Assembly (NCBI GenBank): GCA_946626015.1
Contig: CAMOTT010000139.1
Span: forward strand, 1-5,289
Reading direction: 5' to 3'
From: an uncultured Clostridia bacterium
GTDB taxonomy: Bacteria; Bacillota; Clostridia; Oscillospirales; Acutalibacteraceae
Length of the DNA stretch: 5,289 bases
Both the position numbers and the translations under genes were made by a program. Position 1 is the first letter of the stretch, and each line of letters opens with the position of its first letter. Positions 4,007 through 5,289 of the stretch are shown one piece after another. The notes under the pieces were generated by a model. That model ran no database searches and was not told the DNA's origin. It saw only the letters and a list, made by a program, of their open reading frames with translations.

Positions 4007-5289
4007 ATGCGTAAAAAAATAATTGTTGCCGGCGCAGGGCACGGCGGACTTATTGCCGCCTACCATCTGGCTATCAAAGGCTATGACGTTACGGTTTACG
4101 AGCGTGTGGAGCAGGAAAGTGATCTGGGTTATCCCTGGGAGGATTTCTTTGACGTAAACACCTTCTCCGATGCCGGACTGCCCATGCCCGAAACAGGTAA
4201 GATCCCCAAGGTGCCGATTTCATTCTACGGCCCCAATCCCGAGGACGACCCCATTTGCCAGACAGTCAATGAGGGCGAATACGAGATGCATATGTACCGC
4301 AAGGACTTGTACGCCCATCTTATGAAATACGTCAAAGACGCCGGTGTAAAAGTGGTTTTCGGCTGTGAAATACAGGAACCCTTGATGATCGGTAACCGTA
4401 TAATCGGCATAAAGACCTCCCTTGGTGACTTTACCGCTGAGCTCGTTATCGACGCCTGCGGTGTGGATTCTCCCCTGCGTACAAAGCTCCCCTCCTATCT
4501 GGGTATTCAGAACGAGATAAAAAAATACGATTACTTCTACGCCTATCGCGCGTATTACGACAGGCTTGAAGGCTTTGAGGACGTAAAGAACGAATACAAA
4601 GTATATTTTGTGGACGACGGCAAGGCAGGACTTTCATGGGCTGTGACCACGGACAATACCGTTGACCTGCTCATCGGAAGATTTGAGCCCTTTGGGCAGG
4701 ACGAGATCGACAGGATGTACAAAATCTGCAAGCAGGATAATCCCCACCTGGGCAGCAAGCTCCTTCTGGGCGGCAAGATCTGCAAGATCCCCGTTCGTCA
4801 GCCCATCGCCGTTATTGTGGCGGACGGATATGCCGCTGTGGGCGACAGCGCCTGCATGACAGTGCCGATAGTCGGTTCCGGCATCGCCAACAGCATAAGG
4901 GCTGGCGTGCTCCTCTCAAAGGCTGTGCTGGCAGACAAAAACGGCGAGTTCTCGGTGCACACCCTTTGGAAGTATCAGGCAGATTACTACAAGGAGATCG
5001 GCAGCTCCATGGCAACGGTGGATCTGTTCAAAATATTCCTTACAAGAATATCAAAAGAGGATTTCGAGTTCTTCTTCGGCAAAAAGATCCTCACCTCCGA
5101 GGATCTGTCCATCAACTCAAACGAGACCTCCGTCAAGGCGATGTTCTCAAACGTTACCTTATCGGTTATTGTTGACAGGCTCAAGAAAGTGGGCGGCAAC
5201 CCGGAGCTGCTCAAGAAAGTCGGCTCAATAGCCCTCAGCGCGGGCAAGCTCAAGCTTATAATGACAAGGTTCCCCTCCGTTTACAACCG
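4007..5289 (+). CDS. FAD-dependent oxidoreductase, geranylgeranyl-reductase/monooxygenase-like (3' end missing)
   Basis: The frame opens at ATG 4007 and stays open to the window end (427 codons, no stop seen). Residues 5-32 form the FAD-binding Rossmann unit: VAGAGHGGL (7-15) supplies the GxGxxG loop and E32 the acidic residue that binds the ADP ribose. RKDLYAHLMKYV near 98-109 and DACGVDSPLR (149-158) match the DGxxSxxR-like second motif, and AVGDSACMTVPIVGSGI (277-293) is the GD motif that contacts the FAD ribityl chain. This order is that of the p-hydroxybenzoate-hydroxylase/geranylgeranyl-reductase superfamily (COG0644-like). A C-terminal part from ~340 (charged, helical, with FEFFFGKK) does not match a motif I recognise and may be lineage-specific. 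The substrate is unknown; reduction of a lipid double bond or oxidation of an aromatic compound are both possible. It is transcribed away from the HhH gene and no partner gene is visible, so pathway context is lacking. Confidence 0.85.
   Translation, partial: MRKKIIVAGAGHGGLIAAYHLAIKGYDVTVYERVEQESDLGYPWEDFFDVNTFSDAGLPMPETGKIPKVPISFYGPNPEDDPICQTVNEGEYEMHMYRKDLYAHLMKYVKDAGVKVVFGCEIQEPLMIGNRIIGIKTSLGDFTAELVIDACGVDSPLRTKLPSYLGIQNEIKKYDYFYAYRAYYDRLEGFEDVKNEYKVYFVDDGKAGLSWAVTTDNTVDLLIGRFEPFGQDEIDRMYKICKQDNPHLGSKLLLGGKICKIPVRQPIAVIVADGYAAVGDSACMTVPIVGSGIANSIRAGVLLSKAVLADKNGEFSVHTLWKYQADYYKEIGSSMATVDLFKIFLTRISKEDFEFFFGKKILTSEDLSINSNETSVKAMFSNVTLSVIVDRLKKVGGNPELLKKVGSIALSAGKLKLIMTRFPSVYN

Noticed and set aside
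4225..5253. Short frames on both strands within 4225-5253
   Set aside because: The continuous + frame from 4007 carries FAD-binding motifs through this stretch; the short frames are shadows of it.

Overview
The window looks like chromosomal DNA from a Gram-positive anaerobe of the Clostridia, probably an Oscillospirales/Ruminococcaceae-like gut or rumen bacterium. Evidence: strong AGGAGG-type ribosome binding sites, TTG and GTG starts, moderate-GC coding DNA with very AT-rich spacers, sigma-A-type promoter boxes, and a J-domain/TPR protein with a cysteine-rich tail of a kind I associate with Clostridia. The taxonomic call is inference; there is no rRNA or other phylogenetic marker.

Layout: (1) 1-492 (+), the 3' part of a J-domain/TPR protein ending in a cysteine string. 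(2) 518-1051 (+), a small six-helix membrane protein of unknown function that resembles ECF-transporter S components. (3) 1069-2013 (+), a BadF/BadG-type (N-acetylglucosamine kinase-like) ASKHA sugar kinase. (4) 2065-3348 (+), a glycoside hydrolase family 4 enzyme with the CNVP signature of NAD/metal-dependent 6-phospho-beta-glucosidases. (5) 3368-3417, a hairpin with an A-run before it and a T-run after it, able to end transcription from both sides. (6) 3416-3769 (-), a short membrane-anchored ComEA-like helix-hairpin-helix protein with a good promoter of its own. (7) 3770-4006, an AT-rich divergent control region with a perfect 12-bp inverted repeat. (8) 4007-5289 (+), a FAD-dependent oxidoreductase of the geranylgeranyl-reductase/monooxygenase-like superfamily, cut by the window end.

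The four left-hand genes run in one direction with short gaps, and I see no terminator before 3368, so they could be co-transcribed. The clearest functional unit is the kinase plus the GH4 enzyme. A cytoplasmic kinase could phosphorylate a sugar or disaccharide that entered without a PTS, and the GH4 enzyme could then cleave the 6-phospho-glycoside. The rest looks like ordinary accessory or housekeeping content. I found no mobile element, CRISPR array, tRNA or rRNA. I did not find convincing evidence of a wholly new system; the best leads are the kinase/GH4 pair, the divergent operator-like repeat and the cysteine-string J-protein.
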